Assembly (NCBI GenBank): GCA_007117275.1
Contig: SKGV01000028.1
Span: 1-5,749 of the forward strand
Direction of reading: 5' to 3'
DNA length: 5,749 nt
From: Methylophaga sp.
GTDB taxonomy: Bacteria; Pseudomonadota; Gammaproteobacteria; Nitrosococcales; Methylophagaceae
The notes below the pieces were generated by a model. The model did no database searches. It was not told where the DNA came from and saw only the letters and a list, made by a program, of their open reading frames with translations. The position numbers and the translations under genes were made by a program. Shown piece after piece: positions 1 through 5,252 of the stretch. How positions within the stretch are numbered: position 1 is the stretch's first letter; every line of letters starts with the position of its first letter.

Positions 1-263
1 CCTATGTTGTGTTAAAAGGCGAACGACCGCAAGATGGCATTGATGAAGCAATGACCAACGAACTTCGCGCTTGGGTCACAGAACAAATCGGACCTATCGC
101 CAAGCCGGATGAGATTCGCTACTCAGATAATCTGCCCAAGACTCGTTCCGGCAAAATTATGCGACGCTTGTTGCGAACCATTGCCAAAGGCGAGGAAATC
201 ACCCAAGATACCTCGACGCTTGAAAATGAGGCGATTTTGCTGCAACTACAGGGCAAAGCCTGA
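1..263 (+). CDS. acs: Acetyl-CoA synthetase, C-terminal end (partial)
   Basis: This is the 3' end of a gene that begins before the window; the frame is open from base 3 to the TGA at 261-263, giving about 86 residues. The protein would activate acetate with ATP to acetyl-AMP and then acetyl-CoA in the cytoplasm. The visible part is the mobile C-terminal domain of the ANL adenylate-forming family. It contains the hallmark LPKTRSGKIMRR (bases 132-167). The lysine at 153-155 is the conserved catalytic lysine, which in Acs homologues is controlled by reversible acetylation. The following GEEITQDTSTLEN matches the DTSTL tail typical of Acs, which favours it over propionyl-CoA ligase PrpE, although PrpE shares the SGK motif. 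GTG at base 9 is an internal valine codon, not a start. The next gene, hslR, lies 55 nt downstream on the same strand. Confidence 0.9.
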   Translation, partial: YVVLKGERPQDGIDEAMTNELRAWVTEQIGPIAKPDEIRYSDNLPKTRSGKIMRRLLRTIAKGEEITQDTSTLENEAILLQLQGKA

Positions 264-270
264 CATATAG

Positions 271-297
271 CCCCTTCCGGATGTGTGTCCAAAGGGG
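271..297. other. Imperfect hairpin between acs and hslR
   Basis: CCCCTT (271-276) pairs with AAGGGG (292-297), and inside it GGA (279-281) pairs with TCC (288-290) around the loop TGTGTG, with a small CC/A internal bulge. The stem begins 8 nt after the acs stop. Neither strand has a T-run after it, so it is not a standard intrinsic terminator. It could be an mRNA 3'-end stabiliser, a weak terminator, or part of the hslR leader. The structure is seen directly; its role is unknown. Confidence 0.45.
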
Positions 298-318
298 TGC
301 TCACTTTGAACTGGATAG

Positions 319-729
319 ATGAAAAAAACTGCACTGGCCACTGACGCCCAAGAAACACAACGGCTGGATAAATGGCTTTGGGCTGCCCGCTTCTTCAAAA
401 CCAGAGCACTTGCCGTTGACGCCATTAATGGCGGCAAAGTCCACGTCAACGGTCAGCGGGCAAAACCCGGACGGTCCATTCGCATTAACGATGAACTGAC
501 TGTATCAAAGCCACCCTATGAACACGCAATTCAAGTACTTTCTCTGCAAATGCAGCGTCGCCCTGCCAGCGAAGCGCAACAGTTATACCATGAGACTGAT
601 GAGAGCATTGCCAAACGCACACTCCTTCAACAACAGCTTAAAAATGAGCCCTTAGGCTTTCGTCACGAAAAAGGGCGCCCTAGCAAACGTGACCGTCGCC
701 ATATCATCAAATTCACCCGTGGCGATTAG
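319..729 (+). CDS. hslR: Heat shock protein 15, S4-domain RNA-binding protein
   Basis: This 136-residue protein is close in length to E. coli Hsp15 (133). Hsp15 binds free 50S subunits that still carry a nascent chain-tRNA after premature dissociation and helps recycle them. The S4 RNA-binding domain starts at residue 15 with RLDKWLWAARFFKTRALA and continues through GGKVHVNGQRAKPG (38-51). The family's second conserved block, QRRPASEAQQLYHET (79-93), follows, and the basic tail GRPSKRDRR (119-127) matches the RNA-contacting C-terminal extension of Hsp15. The ATG at 319 is the only sensible start, because the S4 domain begins 14 residues later. The upstream Shine-Dalgarno match is poor: only GGAT, 2 nt before the ATG. 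It lies between acs (55 nt) and mazG (42 nt) on the same strand; no clear promoter is visible in the gap, so cotranscription with acs is possible but unproven. Confidence 0.93.
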   Translation: MKKTALATDAQETQRLDKWLWAARFFKTRALAVDAINGGKVHVNGQRAKPGRSIRINDELTVSKPPYEHAIQVLSLQMQRRPASEAQQLYHETDESIAKRTLLQQQLKNEPLGFRHEKGRPSKRDRRHIIKFTRGD

Positions 730-771
730 ACGACAGCCTGGTATAGTCAGCTGCTCAAAGGTGGCCGAACA

Positions 772-1239
772 ATGAGCCGTAATACAGACACAGACCGCGA
801 TACTACAAAGCAAGATTCGCTACTACAGCAGGCAGACAGTAGTCAGCCGGCCTTGAACTATTCAGTGTCCCTACAACGCGCTGCTGCAAGCGTCGGTTTT
901 GACTGGCCTGGCAGTGCAGGCGTTATCGACAAGATCAAGGAAGAGCTGGATGAAGTGGTCGCAGAAATTAATAGCGCAGATCCAGAACGTCTTCGGGATG
1001 AAATCGGTGATCTACTGTTTGCCGTCACAAACTTGGCAAGGCATGTCAACGTGGATCCAGAACATGCACTGCGTAACTCCATTGATAAGTTTTACCGGCG
1101 CTTTAATTATATTGAGCGTCAACTTCATCCGCTTAATAAAACACCTGATCAATGTGACTTGTCAGCCCTTGATGAACTCTGGGATGAGGCAAAATTAGCC
1201 GAACGTGATATCACACCGCCACAAAAAAGCCGACCTTAG
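772..1239 (+). CDS. mazG: Single-domain MazG-type nucleoside triphosphate pyrophosphohydrolase
   Basis: This 155-residue protein matches the C-terminal half of E. coli MazG (263 residues, two MazG domains), an all-alpha NTP pyrophosphohydrolase that converts (d)NTPs to NMPs plus pyrophosphate. After a polar N-terminus of about 28 residues, SLQRAAASVGFDWPG (33-47) corresponds to the start of the E. coli C-domain. The metal-binding signature is intact: EExxE at E57, E58 and E61, and ExxD at E77 and D80. The conserved NLARH (87-91) and KFYRRF (106-111) blocks follow. The N-terminal domain is not upstream, since hslR fills that space, and it is not a frameshift remnant, so this looks like a natural one-domain protein. 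The start is supported by AAAGGTGG 7 nt before the ATG. The last codons and the TAG stop lie in the terminator hairpin. The exact substrate cannot be read from the sequence. Confidence 0.85.
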   Translation: MSRNTDTDRDTTKQDSLLQQADSSQPALNYSVSLQRAAASVGFDWPGSAGVIDKIKEELDEVVAEINSADPERLRDEIGDLLFAVTNLARHVNVDPEHALRNSIDKFYRRFNYIERQLHPLNKTPDQCDLSALDELWDEAKLAERDITPPQKSRP

Positions 1240-1250
1240 TCGGCTTGTTT
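1221..1250. terminator. Bidirectional intrinsic terminator between mazG and argF
   Basis: AAGCCGAC (1227-1234) and GTCGGCTT (1239-1246) form a perfect 8-bp stem with a CTTA loop. On the minus strand the stem runs into TTTTTTGT (complement of 1221-1228), a textbook U-tract placed 26 nt after the argF stop. On the + strand the tail is the weaker TTGTTTGT, so it probably also ends the mazG transcript. The mazG stop codon (1237-1239) spans the loop and the first base of the second arm. Confidence 0.9.
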
Positions 1251-1271
1251 GTCATCAAACGCTGAAGCTGA

Positions 1272-2177
1272 CTATGACTTGTGGGCACACAAAAACTCCA
1301 GTAGTGCTTTTTGTGCGTGCAGTCGATTTTCAGCTTCTGGCCAGACCACACTCTGCGGGCCATCAATAACACCGGCAGTTACCTCTTCACCACGGTGTGC
1401 AGGTAAGCAATGCATAAACAGGGCATCTGGTGCGGCCAACTGCATCAATGAATCATTCACCTGAAACGCGGCAAAGGCTTCCTCTCGCTTGCGTTGCTCT
1501 TCTTCCTGACCCATGCTGGCCCAGACATCCGTCACTATCAAATCGGCGTTTCGCGCCGCCTGCTCTGGCTGGTGAAACAAGGCAACCTCAGCCTTCGTTT
1601 CGGCGACAATATCTCGCTTGGGCTGATAACCCGGCGGCGTCGCAATATTAAGCTTAAAGCCACACAGTTCCGCAGCATTAATATAGGAATGACACATGTT
1701 ATTGCCATCACCAATCCATGCAACAGTTTTGCCAGCAATATCACCACGATGTTCAACATAGGTCTGGATATCGGCCAGCAGCTGACAAGGATGATAATCA
1801 TCAGTTAAGGCGTTAATGACTGGCACCGAAGAGAATTCGGCAAAACGTTCGACCTTGCTATGTTCAAAGGTGCGAATCATCACCGCATCGACCATACTTG
1901 AAATCACTCTGGCCGAGTCTTCTATCGGTTCGCCGCGTCCCAGTTGAGTATCATCAGGTGACAAGAAAATCGAACCGCCGCCAAATTGCAACATCGCCGA
2001 CTCAAACGACACACGGGTGCGTGTTGAAGATTTTTCAAAAATCATCGCCAACACCTTGTTCTTTAGCGGCTCGTATTGCTCGCCAGCCTTATGCATGGCT
2101 TTCAATTCAATCGCACGTTGAATAAGCTGCTTTAACTCATTCGCACTGAGATCCTTCAGTGTTAAAAAATGTCTCAT
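1272..2177 (-). CDS. argF: Ornithine carbamoyltransferase
   Basis: This 301-residue cytoplasmic enzyme joins carbamoyl phosphate to ornithine, giving citrulline, in arginine biosynthesis. The carbamoyl-phosphate loop SSTRTR is at residues 50-55. HPCQ (129-132) also contacts carbamoyl phosphate. The ornithine-side loop DVWASMGQE (217-225) has the SMG signature that marks ornithine rather than aspartate carbamoyltransferase. HCLPAHRGEEV (256-266) carries the catalytic cysteine (C257). The length fits the short anabolic class (about 300-310). The start ATG follows the argD stop after only 2 nt (TGA-TA-ATG), and no strong Shine-Dalgarno sequence is visible, so translation is probably coupled to argD. 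It ends 26 nt before a strong terminator. I assign it as biosynthetic because it pairs with argD; a catabolic ArcB would normally sit with arcA or arcC and be longer. Confidence 0.97.
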   Translation of the reverse strand: MRHFLTLKDLSANELKQLIQRAIELKAMHKAGEQYEPLKNKVLAMIFEKSSTRTRVSFESAMLQFGGGSIFLSPDDTQLGRGEPIEDSARVISSMVDAVMIRTFEHSKVERFAEFSSVPVINALTDDYHPCQLLADIQTYVEHRGDIAGKTVAWIGDGNNMCHSYINAAELCGFKLNIATPPGYQPKRDIVAETKAEVALFHQPEQAARNADLIVTDVWASMGQEEEQRKREEAFAAFQVNDSLMQLAAPDALFMHCLPAHRGEEVTAGVIDGPQSVVWPEAENRLHAQKALLEFLCAHKS

Positions 2178-2179
2178 TA

Positions 2180-3379
2180 TCAGGCAACACTCACAACAGT
2201 CGGTTTGGACAGAAATTCGATGACTACATCACTTAACTGCTCAACAAGATGCATGGCTTCCTCGTTGTTGATGATCATTGGTGGCAGTAAACGGATAACT
2301 TTTTCAGCCGTCACATTAATTAACAGGCCTTTTTCCAGTGCCAGGCTGACCATCTCAGCGCACGGTTCTGCCAGCTCAATACCAAACATAAATCCGGCGT
2401 GGCGTATCTCTTTAACACCTTCGTGTTCAGCCAGCCGCTTTTTGAATGCCTGAAACATTCGCTCGCCGAGAATGTCGACATTATCCATCAACTTTTCATC
2501 TTCAATGCTTTGCAACACTGCAAGCGCTGCCCTGCAGGCAAGCGGATTTCCGCCAAAGGTCGAACCATGATTGCCCGGTTGGAATAACCCGACTGCAGCG
2601 CCAGCAACAAGACATGCACCAATTGGCATACCGTTGCCAAGCCCCTTTGCCAAGGTCATCACATCAGGCAGCACATTTTGAGCATGCTGATAAGCAAACC
2701 ATTTTCCGGTTCTACCAATACCGGTTTGCACTTCATCGAGAATCATCAATAACTTGCGCTGAGTGCAAATAGTCCGTACCGAAGCCAGATAATCGCCATC
2801 AGGCACTTTGATGCCGCCCTCGCCCTGGACGGGTTCAAGCATGACTGCCACGGCTTCAGGCCAATGACCAATAGCCATTCTCAGTGCATCCAGGTCGTTG
2901 TAAGGCACGCGAACAAAGCCAGGAAGCAGCGGATCAAAACCCGCTTGAACTTTCGCATTACCAGTTGCCGTCAGTGTCGCCATGGTTCGGCCATGAAAAC
3001 TGCCATCCATCACGATAATGACAGGCTTGCTAATGCCCTTGGCATGGCCAAACTTGCGCACGAGCTTGATTGCGGCTTCGTTAGCTTCTGCCCCGGAGTT
3101 ACAGAAAAACACCTGCTCCATCCCCGATATTTCAGTTAACCTATCGGCCAACTGTTCTTGCAAAGGGATTCGGTAAACGTTCGAGGTATGAACCAGTTGT
3201 TGAGCCTGATCCTGAATCGCGGCGGTGACTTTGGGATGACAATGACCAAGGTTACACACAGCAATACCGCACAGCGCATCAAGATAACGCCGCCCCTTGC
3301 TGTCAATTAACCATGCGCCCTCACCTTTTACAAAAGAGATGTTAAGCCTTGTATAGGTGGGCATGACTGAATTGGTCAT
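2180..3379 (-). CDS. argD: Acetylornithine aminotransferase (PLP-dependent)
   Basis: This 399-residue class III (subgroup II) aminotransferase converts N-acetylglutamate 5-semialdehyde plus glutamate to N-acetylornithine; homologues often also serve as the DapC step of lysine synthesis. Landmarks are GIAVCNLGHCHP (38-49), the phosphate-binding NSGAEANE (94-101), SFHGRT (127-132), EPVQGEGG (182-189), DEVQTGIGRTG (215-225, with the aspartate that holds the pyridine nitrogen), the Schiff-base lysine K245 in TLAKG, and GSTFGGNPLAC (272-282). The frame is open to a GTG at 3412, but I choose the ATG at 3379: AGGGAG (3388-3393) sits 8 nt before it, and family members begin a similar distance ahead of the conserved FVKGEG-like stretch (residues 16-21). 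Succinylornithine transaminase (AstC) is the main alternative; the argF partner argues for argD. Confidence 0.95.
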   Translation of the reverse strand: MTNSVMPTYTRLNISFVKGEGAWLIDSKGRRYLDALCGIAVCNLGHCHPKVTAAIQDQAQQLVHTSNVYRIPLQEQLADRLTEISGMEQVFFCNSGAEANEAAIKLVRKFGHAKGISKPVIIVMDGSFHGRTMATLTATGNAKVQAGFDPLLPGFVRVPYNDLDALRMAIGHWPEAVAVMLEPVQGEGGIKVPDGDYLASVRTICTQRKLLMILDEVQTGIGRTGKWFAYQHAQNVLPDVMTLAKGLGNGMPIGACLVAGAAVGLFQPGNHGSTFGGNPLACRAALAVLQSIEDEKLMDNVDILGERMFQAFKKRLAEHEGVKEIRHAGFMFGIELAEPCAEMVSLALEKGLLINVTAEKVIRLLPPMIINNEEAMHLVEQLSDVVIEFLSKPTVVSVA

Positions 3380-3387
3380 GTCTTTCA

Positions 3388-3393
3388 CTCCCT
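3388..3393 (-). promoter_or_regulatory. argD ribosome-binding site
   Basis: AGGGAG on the minus strand lies 8 nt before the ATG at 3379. It decides the start: the upstream GTG at 3412 would place this purine run inside the coding region, and I see no comparable site before that GTG. Confidence 0.75.
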
Positions 3394-3430
3394 GCCATGA
3401 TAACGGCGACACCGCAAAACCGTGCTACGA

Positions 3431-3468
3431 GAAACAAAAAATGGCAGTCTCTTGCGAAACTGCCATTT
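3431..3468 (-). terminator. Intrinsic terminator downstream of sodB
   Basis: On the minus strand AAATGGCAGT and ACTGCCATTT (arms 3459-3468 and 3439-3448) form a perfect 10-bp stem with a 10-nt loop, followed directly by a T-run (TTTTTTGTTT, complement of 3432-3441). It lies 65 nt after the sodB stop and 60-90 nt before the argD start, so it should separate sodB from argDF. On the + strand there is no T-run after the hairpin, only TTTCC, so it is directional. Confidence 0.9.
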
Positions 3469-3478
3469 CCACTAAACA

Positions 3479-3493
3479 CGTTATTTTATAACG
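3479..3493. promoter_or_regulatory. Perfect 15-bp palindrome, possible operator for argDF
   Basis: CGTTAT-TTT-ATAACG is a perfect inverted repeat with 6-bp arms. Read on the minus strand it covers the candidate argDF -10 box (TAAAAT at 3483-3488), a typical repressor position. It does not resemble the ArgR box, which is built on TGAAT and ATTCA half-sites. It could also be a small AT-rich hairpin in the sodB 3' end. The palindrome is certain; the operator role is inference. Confidence 0.4.
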
Positions 3494-3511
3494 AAATTGT
3501 CTAGTTAGCAA
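3483..3511 (-). promoter_or_regulatory. Candidate sigma-70 promoter for argDF
   Basis: On the minus strand TTGCTA (3506-3511) is followed after 17 bp by TAAAAT (3483-3488), inside a TATAAAAT run. The predicted start is near 3476, about 100 nt before the argD ATG. This is the best -35/-10 pair I could find between sodB and argD. A start here would place the sodB terminator hairpin in the first part of the argDF leader. Confidence 0.45.
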
Positions 3512-3532
3512 AGACCACTGGGCCGTTTTGCG

Positions 3533-4114
3533 TTAGCTCGCAAAGTTGGTAGCCACAAAGTCCCAGTTGACCAGTTTCCAGAATGTTTCCAGGTATTTTG
3601 GTCGTGCATTGCGGAAATCAATGTAATAGGCATGTTCCCAGACATCGCATGTCAACAGCGGCGTTTGGCCTGAAGTCAGCGGGCAACCAGCATTGCTAGT
3701 GTTAACGATGTCAAGCTTACCGTGGGCATTTTTAACCAGCCAAGTCCAGCCAGAGCCAAAATTTGTCGTGGCAGACTGAGTAAACTTAGTTTTGAATTCT
3801 TCAAAAGAGCCAAACGCTTGATTAATTGCCTCCGCCAGGGCGCCGCTAACGCTGTCTTTACCGTTGGGAGTCAGGCCGTTCCAGTAGAAGGTATGATTCC
3901 AGATCTGCGCTGCGTTATTGAAAATTCCGCCACTGGATTTAGCGATGATTTGTTCCAGTGTTTGATTTTCAAATTCAGTGCCCGGAACCAGGTTGTTCAG
4001 GTTGGTCACGTAGGTTTGGTGATGTTTGCCGTAATGATACTCAATGGTTTCAGCAGAAATGTGAGGTTCGAGTGCATTGTTTGCGTAAGGCAATGGTGGC
4101 AGTTCAAAAGCCAT
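3533..4114 (-). CDS. sodB: Superoxide dismutase, iron type
   Basis: This 193-residue cytoplasmic enzyme, the same length as E. coli SodB, dismutates superoxide to oxygen and hydrogen peroxide. The metal ligands are at the canonical positions: H27 (EYHYGKHH region), H74 (WNHTFYW), and D157 and H161 (DVWEHAYY). The second-sphere glutamine comes from the N-terminal domain (AAQIWNHTFYW, Q70), which is the iron-type arrangement; manganese enzymes usually supply it later, near the GSGW region. The active-site tyrosine of HHQTY (Y35) is present. No signal peptide is visible. The start follows AGGAGA with 6-nt spacing. The gene appears monocistronic: it has its own candidate promoter upstream and an intrinsic terminator downstream. 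A motif resembling an IscR site overlaps the promoter, hinting at control by Fe-S status. Confidence 0.97.
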   Translation of the reverse strand: MAFELPPLPYANNALEPHISAETIEYHYGKHHQTYVTNLNNLVPGTEFENQTLEQIIAKSSGGIFNNAAQIWNHTFYWNGLTPNGKDSVSGALAEAINQAFGSFEEFKTKFTQSATTNFGSGWTWLVKNAHGKLDIVNTSNAGCPLTSGQTPLLTCDVWEHAYYIDFRNARPKYLETFWKLVNWDFVATNFAS

Positions 4115-4120
4115 GGATAA

Positions 4121-4126
4121 TCTCCT
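4121..4126 (-). promoter_or_regulatory. sodB ribosome-binding site
   Basis: AGGAGA on the minus strand lies 6 nt before the sodB ATG. It is the best Shine-Dalgarno match in the window and fits a highly expressed gene. Confidence 0.8.
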
Positions 4127-4133
4127 AAGTGAA

Positions 4134-4158
4134 ATAACCGAGTAAATAAGTCAACTAG
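4134..4158 (-). promoter_or_regulatory. Putative IscR type 1 binding site at the sodB promoter
   Basis: The 25-bp stretch on the minus strand has a left half CTAGTTGACT, an AT-rich centre TATTT and a right half ACTCGGTTAT. Against the E. coli IscR type 1 consensus (ATASYYGACT, RWWWY centre, AGTCRRSTAT) I count 21 of 25 positions allowed, with nearly symmetrical halves. It overlaps two bases of the predicted -10 box and covers the predicted start site. In the known system this kind of site is bound by IscR carrying a [2Fe-2S] cluster, which usually represses. I have not scanned a genome for the background rate, and no iscR gene is in the window. Confidence 0.5.
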
Positions 4159-4185
4159 TCTATTAGAGGACACGAGCTATATCAA
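4157..4185 (-). promoter_or_regulatory. Candidate sigma-70 promoter for sodB
   Basis: On the minus strand TTGATA (4180-4185; 5 of 6 to consensus) is followed after 17 bp by TAGACT (4157-4162; 4 of 6). Transcription would start near 4150, giving a leader of about 35 nt that contains the good ribosome-binding site. A short imperfect repeat (ATCAA...TTGAT, 4181-4196) touches the -35 box; I give it no role. Confidence 0.5.
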
Positions 4186-4203
4186 GTTCGATTGATCTTG
4201 AAA

Positions 4204-4311
4204 TCAGCTGTGTGAGGATGGCGTGAACGCTATATGAGCAACCTCGAAAGCCCGTTTGCGCTGATCACTGGGGATTCTTTGCTTAAATAGCTTGGATTCA
4301 GGTGTGAGCAT
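4204..4311 (-). CDS. Possible 35-residue ORF immediately after rimI
   Basis: An ATG at 4311 lies 5 nt after the rimI stop and opens a frame of 35 codons ending in TGA at 4204-4206. The peptide begins MLTPESKLFKQRIPSDQRKR and ends AFEVAHIAFTPSSHS. It is basic in the first half and has no membrane segment or motif I recognise. No clear Shine-Dalgarno sequence precedes it, so it would depend on coupling to rimI. It fills most of the roughly 200-nt gap between rimI and sodB, where no strong rimI terminator is visible. It may be a real small gene, a remnant of a longer one, or chance. Confidence 0.22.
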   Translation of the reverse strand: MLTPESKLFKQRIPSDQRKRAFEVAHIAFTPSSHS

Positions 4312-4316
4312 GTGCA

Positions 4317-4787
4317 TCAGTCGACAAACATCCGAGACAGAGAGAGATCCATACCCATCAGCACCGCGTCTTCCCTGCCTTGCTCAGCGGGATAATAGCC
4401 ACGCCGAATCGACATCTCATTAAAACCTGCCTGGATATACAGTTGCTGAGCGCGATGATTGGAGCGACGAACTTCCAGTACGATGAGGTTGACCTGTCGT
4501 TGTTGAGCCTCGCGGATCATCTGGTCGAGCATATAACGGCCAATGCCTTTGCCTTGATGTTGATGCTGTACGCAAATATTCAATAAATGCACCTCGTCCA
4601 GAATGTGTTGCAGGATGAGATAGCCGACCAGACTGCCAGATGCATCAAAGACAAACGATTGATAATTATCACCCAGACAGTCAGCAAAGTTCTGTTTTGA
4701 CCAAGGGAAACGATTTGCATCACGTTCGATTTGCAGCACAGCGGCCAGATCCGCCTCGCACATGGGCCGCCGAACAATATCGTTCAT
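4317..4787 (-). CDS. rimI: Ribosomal protein S18 alanine N-acetyltransferase
   Basis: This 156-residue GNAT-family enzyme (E. coli RimI has 148) acetylates the N-terminal alanine of ribosomal protein S18 using acetyl-CoA. The start resembles RimI: IERDANRFPWS (20-30) corresponds to the conserved HxFPWS region. LDEVHLLNICV (63-73) is the beta strand before the acetyl-CoA loop QGKGIG (78-83). LEVRRSN (104-110) contains the glutamate proposed as general base in RimI (E105). LYIQAGFNEMSIRRGYYP (116-133) contains the tyrosine proposed as general acid (Y117), and GREDAVLM (137-144) completes the signature. Its ATG overlaps the holD stop as ATGA, so it is translationally coupled to holD, the same order as the E. 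coli holD-rimI operon. The C-terminus extends a few residues past the E. coli protein. Confidence 0.93.
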   Translation of the reverse strand: MNDIVRRPMCEADLAAVLQIERDANRFPWSKQNFADCLGDNYQSFVFDASGSLVGYLILQHILDEVHLLNICVQHQHQGKGIGRYMLDQMIREAQQRQVNLIVLEVRRSNHRAQQLYIQAGFNEMSIRRGYYPAEQGREDAVLMGMDLSLSRMFVD

Positions 4788-5251
4788 TCAGCGCCTGCTC
4801 TCAGCCAGGCTAGACCTTGTTGCCACAACTGTGCCTTGCGAGCCGGCGCCACAAGCAGATCCGATAGTGAATCAGTAACAAACAAGTGGATACCATTATC
4901 GAGCATGAGTGCGCCCGATTTTAGGGGAGTTGCGGCATTCAACAACTCCTCACAAGGCCCCATAACCAAGACACTCAACTGAGATTCCGGCATGGCAAGC
5001 AGTGCCGGCACATGGTCAGATGAGAGTTGTTCAAACTGATTAAGATCAAGCTGAAACGCCTGCAAGATTGCTTGAAACAAACGCTGCTCAGCAGCACCGA
5101 TTGGCCCAGCATCTTGCAACATGATGCCCAGCGTTTTGCTAAGTTGCAGTGATGCCTTGTTGCTGACGGGTCCAATATCGCCCGAGCGTTGTTGCCAGAC
5201 AGGAATTTTCATTGCAGCCAGAGCTGCAAGCTGAGAGGCCGTCAAAGACAT
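4784..5251 (-). CDS. holD: Probable DNA polymerase III psi subunit
   Basis: This 155-residue protein is weakly conserved but fits HolD (137 residues in E. coli), which bridges the clamp loader to the chi subunit and so to SSB. The N-terminal QLAALAAMKIPVWQQRSG (7-24) resembles the E. coli LQQLGITQWSLRRP region that binds the clamp loader. Near the end, DSLSDLLVAPARKAQLWQQ (127-145) parallels the E. coli block ending in ARAALWQQ. Between them, MLDNGIHLFVTDS (116-128) would be the core strand region of the chi-binding fold. Position supports the call: it lies directly before rimI with a 4-nt overlap, as in E. coli. It starts 1 nt after the leuA stop, with a short AGG about 6 nt before the ATG. 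Such genes are often left as hypothetical proteins in this clade; the family call is inferred from these motifs and synteny. Confidence 0.7.
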   Translation of the reverse strand: MSLTASQLAALAAMKIPVWQQRSGDIGPVSNKASLQLSKTLGIMLQDAGPIGAAEQRLFQAILQAFQLDLNQFEQLSSDHVPALLAMPESQLSVLVMGPCEELLNAATPLKSGALMLDNGIHLFVTDSLSDLLVAPARKAQLWQQGLAWLRAGAE

Positions 5252-5252
5252 A

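Noticed and set aside
237..269. Promoter for hslR at the end of acs
   Set aside because: TTGCTG has no acceptable -10 box at 16-18 bp; the nearest TATA-like sequence is about 21 bp away.
119..449. Two minus-strand open frames across the acs-hslR junction
   Set aside because: They lie opposite conserved coding sequence in both genes and have no motif or convincing ribosome-binding site.
899..1198. 99-codon open frame in another phase inside mazG
   Set aside because: The mazG frame carries the conserved metal-binding motifs; the alternative frame has none.
3380..3412. GTG start at 3412 for argD, adding 11 residues
   Set aside because: The strong AGGGAG site 8 nt before the ATG at 3379 would be buried in the coding region, and the extra residues are not typical of the family.
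3469..3532. ArgR (ARG box) operator upstream of argDF
   Set aside because: No pair of TGAAT/ATTCA half-sites with the right spacing is visible; the palindrome there has different arms.
3722..4120. 132-codon open frame on the + strand opposite sodB
   Set aside because: It is fully antisense to a clearly conserved sodB, and its translation shows no recognisable domain and a chance-like composition.
4149..4154. TTGACT as the -35 box of sodB
   Set aside because: The position 17 bp downstream reads CACTTA and runs into the ribosome-binding site. The TTGATA-17-TAGACT pair upstream is better, and TTGACT is explained as part of the IscR-like half-site.
4218..4233. Small hairpin (GCGT-GA-ACGC core) as a rimI terminator
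   Set aside because: The loop is only 2 nt, the outer stem needs a G-T pair, and no T-run follows on either strand.
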